Assembly: GCA_963575645.1 (NCBI GenBank)
Contig: OY754470.1
Location: forward strand, 26,394,501-26,458,500
Direction: 5' to 3'
Length of the DNA stretch: 64,000 nucleotides
DNA from: Xanthostigma xanthostigma
Lineage: Eukaryota; Arthropoda; Insecta; Raphidioptera; Raphidiidae
The position numbers and the translations under genes were made by a program. The notes under the pieces are model-generated. The model did not search any database. It was not told where the DNA came from and worked only from the letters and a program-made list of their open reading frames with translations. Positions 34,575 through 47,348 of the stretch are shown here, piece by piece; position 1 is the stretch's first letter, and each line of letters begins with the position of its first letter.

Positions 34575-35840
34575 TAAAACAAAAATAACAAGTTTAAATA
34601 TTGTGCAAAAAATGATATTAAAAATAATGTACCATAAAACTATAAGATACCCTTCTGATAAACTATTTAAAGAGCTAAATATTAATAATATAAGACAGCT
34701 ATATGCCAAGACGATTTTGATCCACACTTTTAAAAATATAGGAACATACGTTGATAATGATTGTTTACAAAAAAAAAAATTGGTTGTCTGTAAAGTCGGT
34801 TTACGGACGATAGTTTTACGTGATAACGTATTCCGTAATACATAACCTAAACCTCCCAAAATTTGGTTTCAATCCGCTTATCCTTGGTGTCGGAATGATA
34901 AGAAATGTCAAAAGTGACGTTTGCAACTTACAAAGTATTATGTTCTAATAATAATTAGTTATTCCAATAGTTAACTTAGAAGGCTTTGCAAATCACAAAA
35001 TACTAATGTCAAAAAATAAACATTAGAAATGCAGCCGTTTTCATGTTAAGACGTTATTTTCTAATTTCCATGTACGGCAAACAAAGACAACCGACCGTGT
35101 CGCGCCATGCATTACACAACATTGCATTTATACAGCTATTTTTCTATATAAATTTGTATAAAATATTTTTCTATATAAATTTGTATAAAAAAACTGTTTA
35201 GGCAAATTCTGTTATACGAAATCTATGTAAAATGTTCTCCTCTTTCGTTTAAGACTGGTTTCAAACCGATCTGATTTAAATTGAGCGAGAAATTAGCAAA
35301 AAGCACGCACAGGGTCAGGCGGAACGTTACGCGTTATGCGTTACGCGTTACGAACGTTAGGAACGTTACGTTACACTTTTTCGTACATGCAGCCGGTGTT
35401 TTATCAATTTATAATATTGGTGATTCATCAATTTATAAGACGTTATCACGTCAAAACCCGTGCAAGACACAGTTTATTTTTGAAAGTACCTCCAGTTAGA
35501 AAATCGATAGGTCAAAAAAATTACAGATATATAGGTCCAAGACTATTTAATATCTTGCCCAATAATCTCAAAGAGACCTTAAATAAAGCTAATTTAAATA
35601 ATAGGGTACAATTTAATTACAACACTATAAAAGGAGTAATCGACAATATATACCTAGTTGTATAAAAATAATAAATAATTAATTAATTACTGTCTTACTT
35701 CACTCTACAGTTTCGTACTTAATTTAAGGTATTGTTTCTTACGGACAAGTTGTTTTTAAGAACTTAAGTAAGATTACGATAATTTTATTTTATGTATGTT
35801 TTAATTAAATATTAAATTTATTATTATTATTATTATAAAT
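34575..35840 (+). mobile_element. LINE 3' end (Jockey/CR1-type), split by the 680-bp element
   Basis: Upstream part: KMILKIMYHKTIRYPSDKLF and NIRQLYAKTILIHTF (about 34,608-34,740). Downstream part: HVKTRARHSLFLKVPP and RYIGPRLFNILPNNLKETLN (about 35,444-35,600), ending at a stop near 35,663 and a (TTA)n tail near 35,835. Both halves fit one reverse-transcriptase C-terminus interrupted at 34,771-35,455. Confidence 0.8.
34771..35455 (+). repeat. 680-bp interspersed element inserted in a LINE
   Basis: Partner of 32,541-33,206 in opposite orientation. Its edges coincide with the break in the LINE reading frame. Confidence 0.85.
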
Positions 35841-36334
35841 CAGTACCGTTTACTTGAGGAGATGGAATGTTAAGGTATGCAGAATACGACGATTTTTAAT
35901 TAAAGACATCTCATATTATTTCCCATCAATTTGAAGTGAGTGTTTTTGTTTTCAACACAAATAGTAACAAAAGATAAATTCACTACTCAATAAAGTTGTG
36001 CAGACTATGGAGACATAGAGGAGAGCTACTGTGTGTCAGTGAGCACTGAACCTGCAACAATACGATTTGTTTCACATTATTGAGCGGTCACAACAATGGA
36101 AGTTGTGTCAAACAAAGCTCCCTCACACTTCATTAACCCCATTGTGTTAACACCGAGTGTTGTAGTAACTGTATAGCTCAAACGTCGATAACCAGTTAAG
36201 TTATTTCATAGACCAAATAGCTGTCAAAGCTATAGTTCTACATGCGTACAGGGCTATTCATTACAGTGAGTTGGACATACTGTTAAGTAGTAAATAATAA
36301 TACAATAAATAAAATTTACTTTAATAAATAAAAT

Positions 36335-36915
36335 TATTGACCAATTTTTCAGACAATATACAGTGTAACCTCTTTATAACGAATCTCAAGGGACCGAGCA
36401 TTTTTTTCGTTATAAAGAGTTTTCGTTATATGGAGGGAAGAAAGAAAAATAACCAAATTTCACCTAATTCGTTTATTCCAAGCACTTTGCTGACGTTTTT
36501 AGCTATGCCAATATTTGTTTTGTATTTTATTAAGTATCTTATGCATGACTTGGGATGTGGTGGAATCATCTTCATTAAACAATAGGAATTTTTCGATAAG
36601 TTTGTCGGCATCAAGTGCTTGTTGAATGTTGCTGATTGTTCAGAATCGTCCTCTTTACGTCTGTAAATATTTGCTGACGCCTAAATATGAACATATTTCT
36701 TCGTAATAGAGAATGGCAGTTGCGCTATAAAGAGGGTATTAATATATGGGCTTTAAGGTAAACCAACCAAATTGTAAAAATTTCTACGTTATAGGGAGTT
36801 TTTCGTTATAACGAATGACGTTATAAAGAGGTTACACTGTATTAACAAAAAAATATATAATTAATACATTAACGTTTCGATCCGGATTTGGACGTTCTTC
36901 AAAGATGAAATAAAC
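36335..36915 (-). mobile_element. Penelope-like terminal fragment, split by a pogo-like element
   Basis: TTGACCAATTTTTCAGACAA before the pogo-like element and CGTTTCGATCCGGATTTGGA after it join into the same terminal text seen intact at 47,995-48,070. The hammerhead-like core is degraded (TTTGAAGA). Confidence 0.7.
36361..36839. mobile_element. pogo/Tigger-like element, 479 bp, internally deleted
   Basis: CAGTGTAACCTCTTTATAAC and its inverse at the right end are flanked by TA. The minus strand holds a short frame (SKNSYCLMKMIPPHPKSC) that may be the relic of the transposase tail. Confidence 0.85.
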
Positions 36916-36919
36916 AAAG

Positions 36920-37449
36920 AACCCCGCACAAACCATGTGGGATTTGGTTCTGGGTTAAATTGATCGAAAATTGTTTTATTTTATAGTTTAACGGTCACTA
37001 AGAAAAAGTGTCCAGGAGCGCATAGTCTAAAAACCAACAGATATTTAGCTACATATTTGTTTAACGAGATTTTAGATATAGGGATATCCATTGAATTTAC
37101 AAATATGCTCCATGTTCAACTTTTGTGTGTTTTTTTTTTAGAAATATAGAAAAATAGTCGAAAACTACGTAATGTTGGAAGGTGTCACCCTGTATAAAAT
37201 AATAATGTCATATTCGGATTCAGCGCACTCGAAAACATATTTCTAGAAGTTAGGATTTTTTAAGATTGTGGATTCAATGAATATCCCTATATCTAAAATC
37301 TCGCTACACAAATCTGTAGCTAAAAATCTATTGGTTTTTAAGCTATGCGTTCATGGACACTTTTTCTTAGTGACCTTTCAACTATAAAATAAAACCATTT
37401 TCGATCAATTTAACCGAGAACCAAATCTCATAAGGTTTGTGCGGGGTCC
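36920..37449. mobile_element. long-TIR MITE, copy B
   Basis: ACCCCGCACAAACCATGTGG and inverse GTTTGTGCGGGGTCC bound the second copy of the 22,660-23,159 family. Confidence 0.8.
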
Positions 37450-37494
37450 TTTCTCAAACAATCTTTATTAAAATCATCACACTAAGCGTCATCA

Positions 37495-37830
37495 GATACA
37501 TGTTGACTGTTCGTGTGCTGCTTCGGAGCGCAGAACAGCGCCTGAACGTAAAAAAATTTGCCACACAAAAAATAAACACGTGTTTTGTAAACTACACCAG
37601 TGGCTGTTAAACTTTAGCGTTGACTATGCAACTATAACACTATTTAATATCGTTTGGTCTGAGAAAAATTGGTCGACAATTTTATTTACTTATAACACTA
37701 TTTCCTGACATTAAATATCGCTCAAATATGGAAAATATAATTAATTCCAAAATTAAGAGTTTGGTTGTTCTGCATCTCTGCAGCACTCAAAGAGGACCCG
37801 CCATGTGCTAAAATTTTAAATACGAAAAAT
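37495..37830. repeat. dispersed repeat shared with 47,850-48,240
   Basis: CCAGTGGCTGTTAAACTTTA and a GAGGACCCGCCA-type end occur in both. Each copy has Penelope-type text (AAAATTGGTCGA) inside. Confidence 0.55.
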
Positions 37831-37837
37831 AATTAGA

Positions 37838-38304
37838 CAGTGTAAACTCCATTAATTAACGTCACTCGATATAACGGCAAACTCCTTAAAACGTCGAAAT
37901 TACTTAACTCTAGTTGGTTTACCTTGCAGCTCATACAGTGATACACTCTAAATAACGACAACAATACGTCATCATTAAGCAGTAAACAGTACTTGTTTGT
38001 TATTTTGTTGCTTTGTTGTCGGTATTATGCGTACCGAAGATTCTAAGAAATTCATTCTTTTGTTTGTTGGGATTATCTTTCATATGTTTAGCTCAGCTGC
38101 TTATCGATAAGCTTAAATAACAATAAGCGTTGTAATTTGTGATAGTATGAATGTTTGTTGGTTAGTTGTAAATGTGATATACATATTATTGCCGCATTGC
38201 GAAAAGATATAATGGATTTTTTCTTCTCTCCGTTTAACGACAACTCTCAATAACGCCACAAAGGGCACAGTCCCTTGAGTGTCACTATATAGAGTCAACG
38301 TTGT
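37838..38304. mobile_element. pogo/Tigger-like remnant
   Basis: CAGTGTAAACTCCATTAATT and GAGTGTCACTATATAGAGTC are diverged pogo-type ends with ATAACG/GTTA subterminal motifs. The boundaries are approximate. Confidence 0.5.
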
Positions 38305-40030
38305 ATTTCGAATAAATTGAAGCAATTCTTATTTCGTTACACAAATAACAGTGTAATTTGATCGATCTATTCCCTAATATACAACATGGCCATGCATGAA
38401 GATGAAACATGTGTATATTACCATGGGTGGTCGAGCGGTCGGGTACAAAAGAGATCACAGACAATGTTGTGTTTGGTGCTACCGGTTTTACACCTGATAA
38501 TATTATTATGATGTACACTGGTTCGCTGGCCTCGGCTACGCAAATTTAACGATGCGCTATCTCACTCTCTCTCACCACTCATTATATAACATAAAATGCG
38601 ATAAAAAATATTATTATCTCGCTTCTATTTTCTAGCAGGTAATAAAACGGGAAGTTTGGTTACTGTCCGTACATTATTATTAAGCGTCATTTAAAATGCA
38701 GGTATAATAAAATAATTAAATCCACTCGTGTATTTTTTTTTATTAAACAAATAATCACGTTCAAAATGTATAAAGCAGAATATACACGCGCAGATTTTAG
38801 TTCGTACTTAGATATATTGTAGATTATAGATGCTCAAAAGCTAAGCTCATAAGTCTCTGTGTGTATTAGAAAATCTGTCAGTCATACACAAACCGATTGG
38901 TAAGAGCTTGGTTTATTTAATTGACTTTGGCTAGTCGGAAATAAAACAGTTCCTTTAAACGGACATAATTCGGGGAATAAAATTAGGCCCTATTATTTTA
39001 CATATAAAAGACATTCTAATAAACGGACGCTTTGATGTGAACACAGAAGTCGTCGCCCAGGTGAACAAAAATCTCTAATAAACGGACATGTAGCTCTAAT
39101 AAGTAGACGAGTAGACAAAAAAAAACATTCGACAAAAATGGGTCTCAAAAATCAATGTGAAGAAAAGTAAATGTTGACAATTATACTTAGGAAATATTTT
39201 TTTACAATAAAGAATCTAATAATCTAATATTATGGTTGAAAAATATAGTATAATTATCTTCTGACTGTCTTTTATTTTGTACCTGTAGGTACTTGTTAAC
39301 AAGAATTATGTTACCCCTAGCATTTTGTACGGGATTTTTTATTCACACATAATAATTATTGTCTATGTATTATTTAAAGATCAGAAAAAAATGTGTAAAT
39401 CCTTGTATAATTGTGGTGTCGGACTGAATAAATATTTCCTCCGGTCATCTATTCTGGAAATATTTAAAGTTTAGAAATTTGACTTCCTTATTCCTAAAAT
39501 TTTAACAAAATCAGCCGCGTAACGTAACAATACATATTCACGAATAGTGAATACTCGCTCAATAAGCAATATTATAGAAGGTATAAACTTTTATAGAAGT
39601 CAAACTAAAAAAATATTGGGCTCTTATTAAAATTGGGTAAATTTCTTTTAGGTTTTTAGCGGATGTACTAAAGAATTAAAATTTCGATTAGCGCGTGGAC
39701 ACAAAAATTTAAGTTTTCTAATGTTATTATTTATATAAATTTTAATTATTATATAGTCAAAATGTGTTTTTTTAAGATTTACATTTTTTTTTTGAGGATT
39801 TGGAACTGGGACTGTAATGTTTCTTTTTTAAAGAAAAAAAGTAATTCTAGGCGTCTTGGACGTACAAAAAAAAAAAGAAAAAAATGTGATCCATCATGGA
39901 ACGCCTGGCAGATATAAACCATTTAAATTTATTTATATATTTTTTATATTGAGATGTTTTTATTTGAATGCAAATATTATTTACCCACGCGAAACTGCAT
40001 AAACATATACACATGTCGAAATATTAAAGC
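38305..40030. other. no gene seen; repeated TCTAATAAACGGAC motif
   Basis: AT-rich. Variants of TCTAATAAACGGAC at about 39,010-39,110 recall the ends of pogo-type elements, but no element could be delimited. Confidence 0.4.
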
Positions 40031-40039
40031 CATGTTCGA

Positions 40040-40330
40040 AATTATGCTAGATGTCATCATCAACAAACGCCATGTTCGCCGTATGCAACTTTAAATTACA
40101 AGCAGCACCACTTAGATGACTATTCTATTGACTAATAAAAGCCGTTTTGATATCGCCATCAACAAAAGCCTTGTAATCGAACACATATACATAAGAAGCG
40201 TTCACACACATTTTCGCGCTGTGAATCCTAACTAAATTCTATAGTAACTAAATTAAACGCAACCTCATGGCATCACAGCATCAAGCGTTGAACAGCGGCG
40301 TGCATCACGGTATTTGCACGTTTTTACTCC
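40040..40330 (+). repeat. dispersed repeat, partner of 21,905-22,120
   Basis: CACATTTTCGCGCTGTGAAT and AACTAAATTAAACGC match the other copy in inverse. Confidence 0.5.
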
Positions 40331-40334
40331 TATC

Positions 40335-41530
40335 CAAACGTGTTAGTAGATGTTGCACATCAAAAACATCCGTTGACTATTCACACCCTTTCAACCTTAA
40401 AGAGCCCGTTTTGGTCTCCAATTAAGGGTAAATAATTCATCTGCACTTTTTTTTTAAAATATTGAAAAGCAATTTCGTTTCAGAATGTCGTTGTATCATA
40501 ATTAAAAAAAAAATTGGCTGTAGCGTTTGAAGAGTGATATAATTATATAACTTATGTAAGAATTTTGATGGGGATGGAAAGGGCTAGACTTCACTTAAAT
40601 TAGAAAATACTACCCTGTTCTGCATATGTATCTATTTAAAATCAGGTAAGAATAGAATAGTAAGAATGTATATCATAATAAGGATTGACAAAAAAAAATT
40701 GACTATAATCATCTATTCCTAGCCTGGCTGATTCAGAGTCTAAAACCGCTACTTAACTAAAATATTCACCTGGAATTTCTTGTATTAAAAGAACATTAAA
40801 ACCAGCAATCATCATAGTTTTTTTTATACAACTTAAGAATTTTATGATTGCAGTTTTATTCAGGAAATATCAATAATACCTTCGACATTTAAACCAATTT
40901 GAGACATTAAAACTGATTATATTTATTTCAGAATTTATAATGATGATAGAAAAAGATGTTGAATAATGTTTGCAGCTGCTATAAATATAGTATTATAAAA
41001 TTCCACTTAAATCTAATGCAAATTTTTCCACAGGCAATTCCATGATATCATGACAGAAGATAAAATTGATGGTTGACATAATATCATCACACATATACCA
41101 TGCTATACTTTGGCTTGTCAGATCATACTTCTGTTATTTTTCTATTAAATACGTTAGCGTTAACTGGTTCAAGATTTGAATTTATTGACAAAGATTAACA
41201 AATCAGTAAAAAACATCTATGATTAATTATTATACAAATCCATTAAAAAACACGAGAGAGTGTAACATTTACGCGCGGTTTAAGCAAAGATTATTTTAAT
41301 TTGTTTTTACCACTCTCATTCACAAATTAAATCACTCGTAAATTAAATATTATTATTGGTTTGCGTCTGTAGCTATATTTCCTACAGATGCGTTTTGATG
41401 CCGCCATCTGTCAGTCGATGTCTTTAAATAGTGGAAACCTGCAATCACAAACTTAATTCACCTTTCGTCCAAGATCGTTCTTTACTTTCTTGTATTCATT
41501 ATTGTCTGGAATTTGGCAACAAAGCCCTTT
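40335..41530. other. no gene seen
   Basis: AT-rich DNA without recognisable frames or termini. Confidence 0.5.
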
Positions 41531-41532
41531 TT

Positions 41533-41725
41533 ACCTACGCATATTGTTAGAACAACAAGCCGATTATTTGCTGCCCACAACAATCTGTGTATCATTGTTA
41601 GAATGACAATCCGATTGTTGTTTGACAACAATCTGTGTGGTATTGTTAGAATGACAAGCCGGTTGTTGTTAGACAACAATCTGTGTGTCATTGTTAGAAT
41701 GAAGAGCTGATTGTTGTCTTACGAA
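41533..41725. repeat. tandem repeat, four copies of 48 bp
   Basis: CAATCTGTGT...CATTGTTAGAATGACAAGCC recurs at 41,581, 41,629 and 41,677, with a diverged first unit. The 16-residue repeats in the overlapping frames are by-products. Confidence 0.8.
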
Positions 41726-42280
41726 ACACTTTGTCGTCGCAACGGGGAGCGTGTAATAATAATATAATCTAATCGGAGATCGCGCTCGGAAAACAAGTTT
41801 GTTTTTGCAGAGCGCTCTGTATATTTTTCAATACACCAGTTTTCTTAATTTTGCATAATGCGGCTACCGATTATGCATACATAATATGTGAGCGTACATT
41901 ATATATACTGAATGAACCAACAAAATCACAAAATAAAATTATCTAGCTGTATCTATGTTTATCTTCAAGCGTAAATATAAGATGTATACAACAGAGGATA
42001 GCACCGCTGCATCTCAGAAAATTTATATATATAAAGTAACACTACACCAACAGTGAAGACAATACAAAGAATATTATTTTTCTATTATGAATTTTAAAAA
42101 TTCATCAAGCTAGGGAAATATTCTCACATAAATGTCATTTTTGATTGATGAAAAGTACCTTAACTTTATGTTTGGGTACCAGTTGATAGTGTATCTACCG
42201 TAAGGCTTCAAAATATTTGTCAATTTTAATGCATGAGGCACTTAAAACATTAAAACTGTTGTGAAGTATAAGCGTGATGT

Positions 42281-42699
42281 CAATGGGCGTGTTTGGCCGA
42301 AGTAAGTACTTACTAAATTTAGTAAGTCACTCACTATACTTACAAAATTTTCGGCCGGAACACAAAATAAGTGCTAACGCAGTAAGCATGGCTTAATATA
42401 AGACGCCATTTTGCTTATTGTTGATGTAAACAAAACAAACAGGAACAGACCTCTCATTTATCCATTTGTAATTTATTTACATGAATTAAATTATAATGAT
42501 AAATTTAGTACTGTCAATTATATTCAATCTATGAGGTTATGTACGGGATATAACGTAAACCGGTGTTTTGAGTTATGACAAGCCAGTAAATCTGTCCTGG
42601 CCGAAAAGCGCTATAGTCAGCTTGTAAGATTTTAATTTTTTTGTGCTAACTGGCTTACTAAGTTTAGTAAGTAGTTACTTCAGCCAAACACGCTCATTG
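42281..42699. mobile_element. MITE with CAATGGGCGTG ends, copy 1
   Basis: CAATGGGCGTGTTTGGCCGA and a similar inverted end (AACACGCTCATTG) bound 419 bp. The second copy, inverted, is at 58,977. Confidence 0.8.
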
Positions 42700-43046
42700 T
42701 TAATTATTTTCGAACCGCATCATAGTTTCAGTAAGATTAGTAATATTTCGAGTAATTTCCGTTTAAATATACTGGGGGCATTATAATATCTACAAAGGTC
42801 ATAAATTGTTTGGTGATAAAAAAAACTCTTAGTTGATTGGCGGTGGTTCAGAAATTCGGAGCATGACAAGAAAATCGAATAATAAGAACAAGTGCAGAGA
42901 TTCATCCATTAGAATAATACGCTGACAAAAACGTCACGGTGAGACTCGAAACGTAGAATTTCAAGCATCCAGTTCCAGTTGATATGACTAAAACGAGATG
43001 CCAGTTTGTGCGACGTATTTGTGAGTAGGTCTATACTCTATATTAA

Positions 43047-43377
43047 AAAAGGGTAAAAAAATTTAAGTTAAACGCTTTTATTGTACAATCGACAATGTAC
43101 TAAAAACTAGAAAATAAATATGAGTCACCATAGGGAGCTTTATTAAACTGAAATAAAATCGTGTGTGGCACTTATAGTTATATTATGGTCGAAGAAAACA
43201 GTCGAAAGCTAAATATGATTTCCAATCTCAAACAAATGAAAGTTTTCTTCTAAATGCCCCCTACGATTTTATTTTAGTTCAATCAAAGACCTCTATGGTG
43301 ACTCATATTTATTTTCTAGTTTTTAGTACATCATCGATTGTACAATAAAAACGTTTATCTTTAAAGTTTTTTTTTAC
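43047..43377. repeat. foldback repeat with about 125-bp arms
   Basis: AGAAAATAAATATGAGTCAC with its neighbourhood (43,047-43,170) is repeated in inverse at 43,256-43,377 around an 85-bp loop. No termini were recognised. Confidence 0.7.
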
Positions 43378-43750
43378 CTATTTTTATTTTCAAGTTTTTA
43401 GTTTGATTTGCATGCGGATGAAAGCCGGAACGATCAGTTAGTTATTATAATATTGTATTGTCATCAGAACTACATACTCATGCAAAATTTCAACTGAATC
43501 GGATAACAGGAAGTAGTTGAAAAAGCTGTCCCAAGATTTGAAAAACATAGAAACAAAGAAATATACGAAGTCAAGCTAAATAAAAGCGTTTAAAAACCCA
43601 CAAACACGGGAGCGAGATCTAGAAATAACTAATTTATTTTTTCAAACAAATTGATTTAGTTATAACATGCAACGCTTAATTTAATCTCTATTCGTATATG
43701 AACGTTTTGTTCCACTTTGTATTTAACATGTATATAATAATATCTATGTA

Positions 43751-44372
43751 ATGGGTGTTCCATTAAGGCTTTTTGTTAAAATGTCATCGTGTAGTATGGA
43801 ATTTTCCCAAAAAAACATTTTCATCTCAACGGCTATGTAAACAATAAAAAAAAAAATTAATTTGTATAATTTTATTTTTTTTTTCATTTTTAATTTTTGT
43901 GGGGTGAATTAGTGAATATTGATCTGCATGACATGTGGTTTCAACAGGATGGAGCCACTTGCCCTACAGCAGCTCTAACCGTGGATCTATTGAGCCAAAA
44001 ATTTCCCGAACGAATTATCTAAAAAAATGCTGCTGTTGCATGGTCACTAAGAACATGTGATTTGACGCCTTTGGACATCTTTCTCTGAGGCTATGTTAAA
44101 TCACACGTCTACAGCAATAATTCACAGAAAATTGATGAATTTAAAGCGGAGATTATTTGTGTTATTGGTGAGATTCAGCCCAATTTGTGTGAAAAAGTCA
44201 TCGAAAATTTTTACAAGAGAGTCACCATCTGTAGAGCATCAAGAGGGGGTTATTTACATAATATTCTTTTTAAAACGTAAATGGCAAACCTTTAACTTTC
44301 ATATAATGTAAAAATTAAGATACTTTCAATGTAAACATTGTTTTTTTAAAAAAAATCTTTAATGGAACACCT
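43751..44372 (+). mobile_element. mariner-like element, internally deleted
   Basis: GGGTGTTCCATTAAGG and inverse TTTAATGGAACACC end the element, and TA lies on both sides. The plus strand carries transposase text WFQQDGATCPTAALTVDLLS, then CDLTPLDIFL, then ICRASRGGYLHNILFKT, with in-frame stops. The N-terminal half is missing, so the copy is dead. Confidence 0.85.
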
Positions 44373-44689
44373 TATAGAATGTAGAGTTACAGAGCACACA
44401 CTGCAACAATATCGCTACACATTTAAAAATAAATTAGAAAAATATGCAAATGTGAGTTTTTTTTATATAATTTTGTCACAAAAGCCGGTGACCTCCAAAG
44501 CAATTTTTTATTCTTTATGTGTCTTATGTCTAGTGTATGCCAATCGAGCCAAAGTTGCAGTGGCTTTTTTGGACTAGACAGTAGACAGGATAGTTAATTG
44601 TAACTAATTAAATTCTGGAAATGATATTTTTACAGGAAACAGGCTTTCAATTAATTTCGACAAACAATTCAACTGGAAATAGGTATAAA

Positions 44690-45765
44690 TTTAAACTTCC
44701 TGTGATTTAATTGATTGACGGTCATTTGGTTTTAGTAGTTGGAACAAAACAAAACCGTGACAAATTCGTTTCATTCAACTGTAATATTAATTTTGATGAT
44801 AAAACACTGCCATTTTCCAATAGCGTCAAAAGTCTTGGTATATATATTGACGAGGAATTAAATTTTACAGAGCATGTCAGTAGAAAACTTCAATGTGCCT
44901 ACAGTCGTTTGAAATCAATTTTCCCTTTTAGATCTGGCTTGAATAGTTCCATTAAACTTAATCTCTGCAAGTCTCTAGTTTTATCTGTTATCGAATATTG
45001 CGATTCCGTGTATGTGCCTAATCTGAGAGTGTTTGATTTAAATAGACTGCGTCTATTGCAAAATTCCTGTGTAAGATTCTCCTACAGGGTACGGAAGTTC
45101 GATCACATATCATTACACAGGAATATGTGCAACATGAATTCTGTGTACAACAATATGCTAGTTCATTTCCTTGTTTTACTGCAAAAAATTATTTCAACTG
45201 GCAAACCAGAATATTTATTCGAAAAGTTGTTGTGGAGAGATAACCACATTGGTCACTTAAATCTTCGTGCTTGCAATCAAATTTTAATACCTCGACATCG
45301 CACTACCAAATACAAAAGTAGCTTTTCGTATATGTCAGCAAAATGGTATAACAATCTACCAAACGAACTTAAATCTTTAAATCTTTTTTCTTTTCATCAC
45401 AAAATTAAACAGTGGGTTTTTTCAAGTGATTTTTCGTTGTAGGTAATTAGCACTTAATCTAAGTCACACATTAAGTATCTTAAAACTCATCTGATTTTAG
45501 CTGTCAATCAATATTTCTTTTTATATATTATGTGTATTAGTGGCTTATGCATGTAATTGTATGTATGTGTATGTGCATGTACGTGTGCATACAATATGTA
45601 CAATTACATGGATATGCATATATAATATTATTGTTATATGTAGGTATATGATATGTTTGTTGCTCTATTTTATACTTTTATTATGTATTTAGCATAAAGG
45701 GTTAGGTTGAAAAGCAGCCTGTGGCTGAACCTCGCCTTTTAGTGCACTTATATGTACTAATAAAG

Positions 45766-45796
<31 letters not shown>

Positions 45797-45800
45797 TTAT
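44690..45800 (+). mobile_element. LINE 3' end with reverse-transcriptase C-terminus
   Basis: A 243-codon frame (44,711-45,442) reads LVVGTKQNRDKF, SVKSLGIYIDEELNFTEHVS, KWYNNLPNELKSLNLFSFHH, the usual end of a Jockey/CR1-type polymerase. A 3' UTR and a (TTA)n tail at 45,766-45,800 follow. The catalytic RT motifs are absent, so the copy is 5'-truncated. Confidence 0.88.
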
Positions 45801-46809
45801 ATCTACGCTGTCAACACGATGACAGCATGTTGAAGAACAGCTACAACTGACCGGATTAACCCTTCAAAGCCGGTATAGGGATCACTAATAGTCTGATTGA
45901 AAAAAAAAAACACAGCTCGTTTTAGATGCGTTTCCAATATATAAAAGTCGTGAAAGAGAAGTAAATTTATTCACAAATATAAATTTTAAAACTAAATAAA
46001 TATCCACAAAAAATTCGATCACATTAGATAAAACCAGACGGAGTTTTTCACGCTGAAGTGTCCTCCCAATTGCGGTCAATCAATATGATAAAATGCAAAT
46101 AATGTCAGGGGTGATGTCACTGCGGTCAAAAAAATAACTTTATAAATCGGCAATTCCAAATTTCCTATATAGAAAGAATAAAGTCCATATCTCAACAATT
46201 CCGAATGCAATCTAACAATTTTTCCAAAGATCAAAATAATATGGCACAGCTAATTTTAATTCTTATTACTGAAGCCAATATTTGTCTTCATTTTTTATTT
46301 AATTTATTTAATTGTTGATGCGATGGTGTTTTTGTTGCGCAGTGAAAAGCGAAGGGAGTATGGGAAAGTTCCTTAAAAAACGATTATGGGGTGTTGATGA
46401 GGCGAAGGTGTTTTAGAAATTATCAAATTTTCTTTAATAACATCGTTTGACCGCAAGTGGGACGATAATTTTTCTGACCGCAAGTGGTACCTACTATTTC
46501 CTTCGGATGTTTAGAGAGGTAGTAATAAAAAATTAGGATTAATAATTAATAGTATCCACCATATCGATTTTCTTGCTTAACTGCATCCGAGAAAATTTCG
46601 TTTACCCTTATTTGGGCAGTAACTAAGTGTATCACATAAAGAAAACGAATATTTTATTTCAAAAACCGCAAGATTCAGCTAGCGTATCTTCTGCGCACAA
46701 AACGTAAATATGAACCGTGAAGACATACAATTCATGATTGCAGATTTAGGATCTTTCCTTTTTTATCTGTTGAGTACTACTTATACATACATATTTGTGC
46801 TGACAATTA
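45800..46809. other. no gene seen
   Basis: AT-rich DNA. A weak inverted pair around GACCGCAAGTGG (near 46,445-46,490) and GCGGTCAATC near 46,075 hints at another TIR element, not resolved. Confidence 0.35.
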
Positions 46810-46817
46810 GTTTACAC

Positions 46818-47348
46818 CAGTGATTCCCAAAGTGGTCTATATCGACCCCCAGGGGTCGACGACAACTTGCAAGGGTTCTATGAGAGCGGGGAAAAAAATT
46901 GGGAGTCCATGAAATGAAAATAGGGTTCAACGATAGTGAATCTCCTAACAAAAAAAGAAACAAACAGGACATCGTTAACCGAAGAGATTTAAGATTAAAT
47001 CTTACTAAATTGATGCCAAATGTTGAAAATTTATTATTAAAGCATCAGGTTCATCCCTCACACTAAAAGCATTTATTTTTTGCTTAGTTAAACAGAAAGT
47101 AAATTTTAATTTGATTCGTTTAATTTGAATCTAATTAATAAATGTATAAAACTAAACATTTCACACTACATTTCACTACCGTTATAAATTTAAATCGTTC
47201 AAAGTGAGTAGCACTATATACCGGTTGTTAAAAATACATTTGAAATTAATGAATTTGCAAAAAATCAATATCAGATAAGCAGGGGGTCTACCCAAAACCG
47301 ACAAAACGGGCAAGTGGTCTACAAGACAAAAAAGTTTGAGGACCTCTG
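46818..47348 (+). mobile_element. hAT element remnant, copy 2
   Basis: Same family as 33,634-34,169. Ends are CAGTGATTCCCAAAGTGGTC and GAGGACCTCTG. GTTTACAC/GTTTATAC flank it as a 7-of-8 duplication. Confidence 0.85.

Noticed and set aside
32541-35455. One large Polinton- or foldback-type transposon with 680-bp TIRs
   Set aside because: The right arm interrupts a LINE frame, which shows it is an independent insertion. No capsid, integrase or polymerase text lies between the arms.
41533-41725. CRISPR-like array of 48-bp units
   Set aside because: The units are contiguous without distinct spacers, and the sequence is from an intron-bearing animal genome.
44711-45442. 243-codon intact open frame as a host gene
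   Set aside because: The text is the C-terminus of a LINE reverse transcriptase and is followed by a LINE 3' tail.
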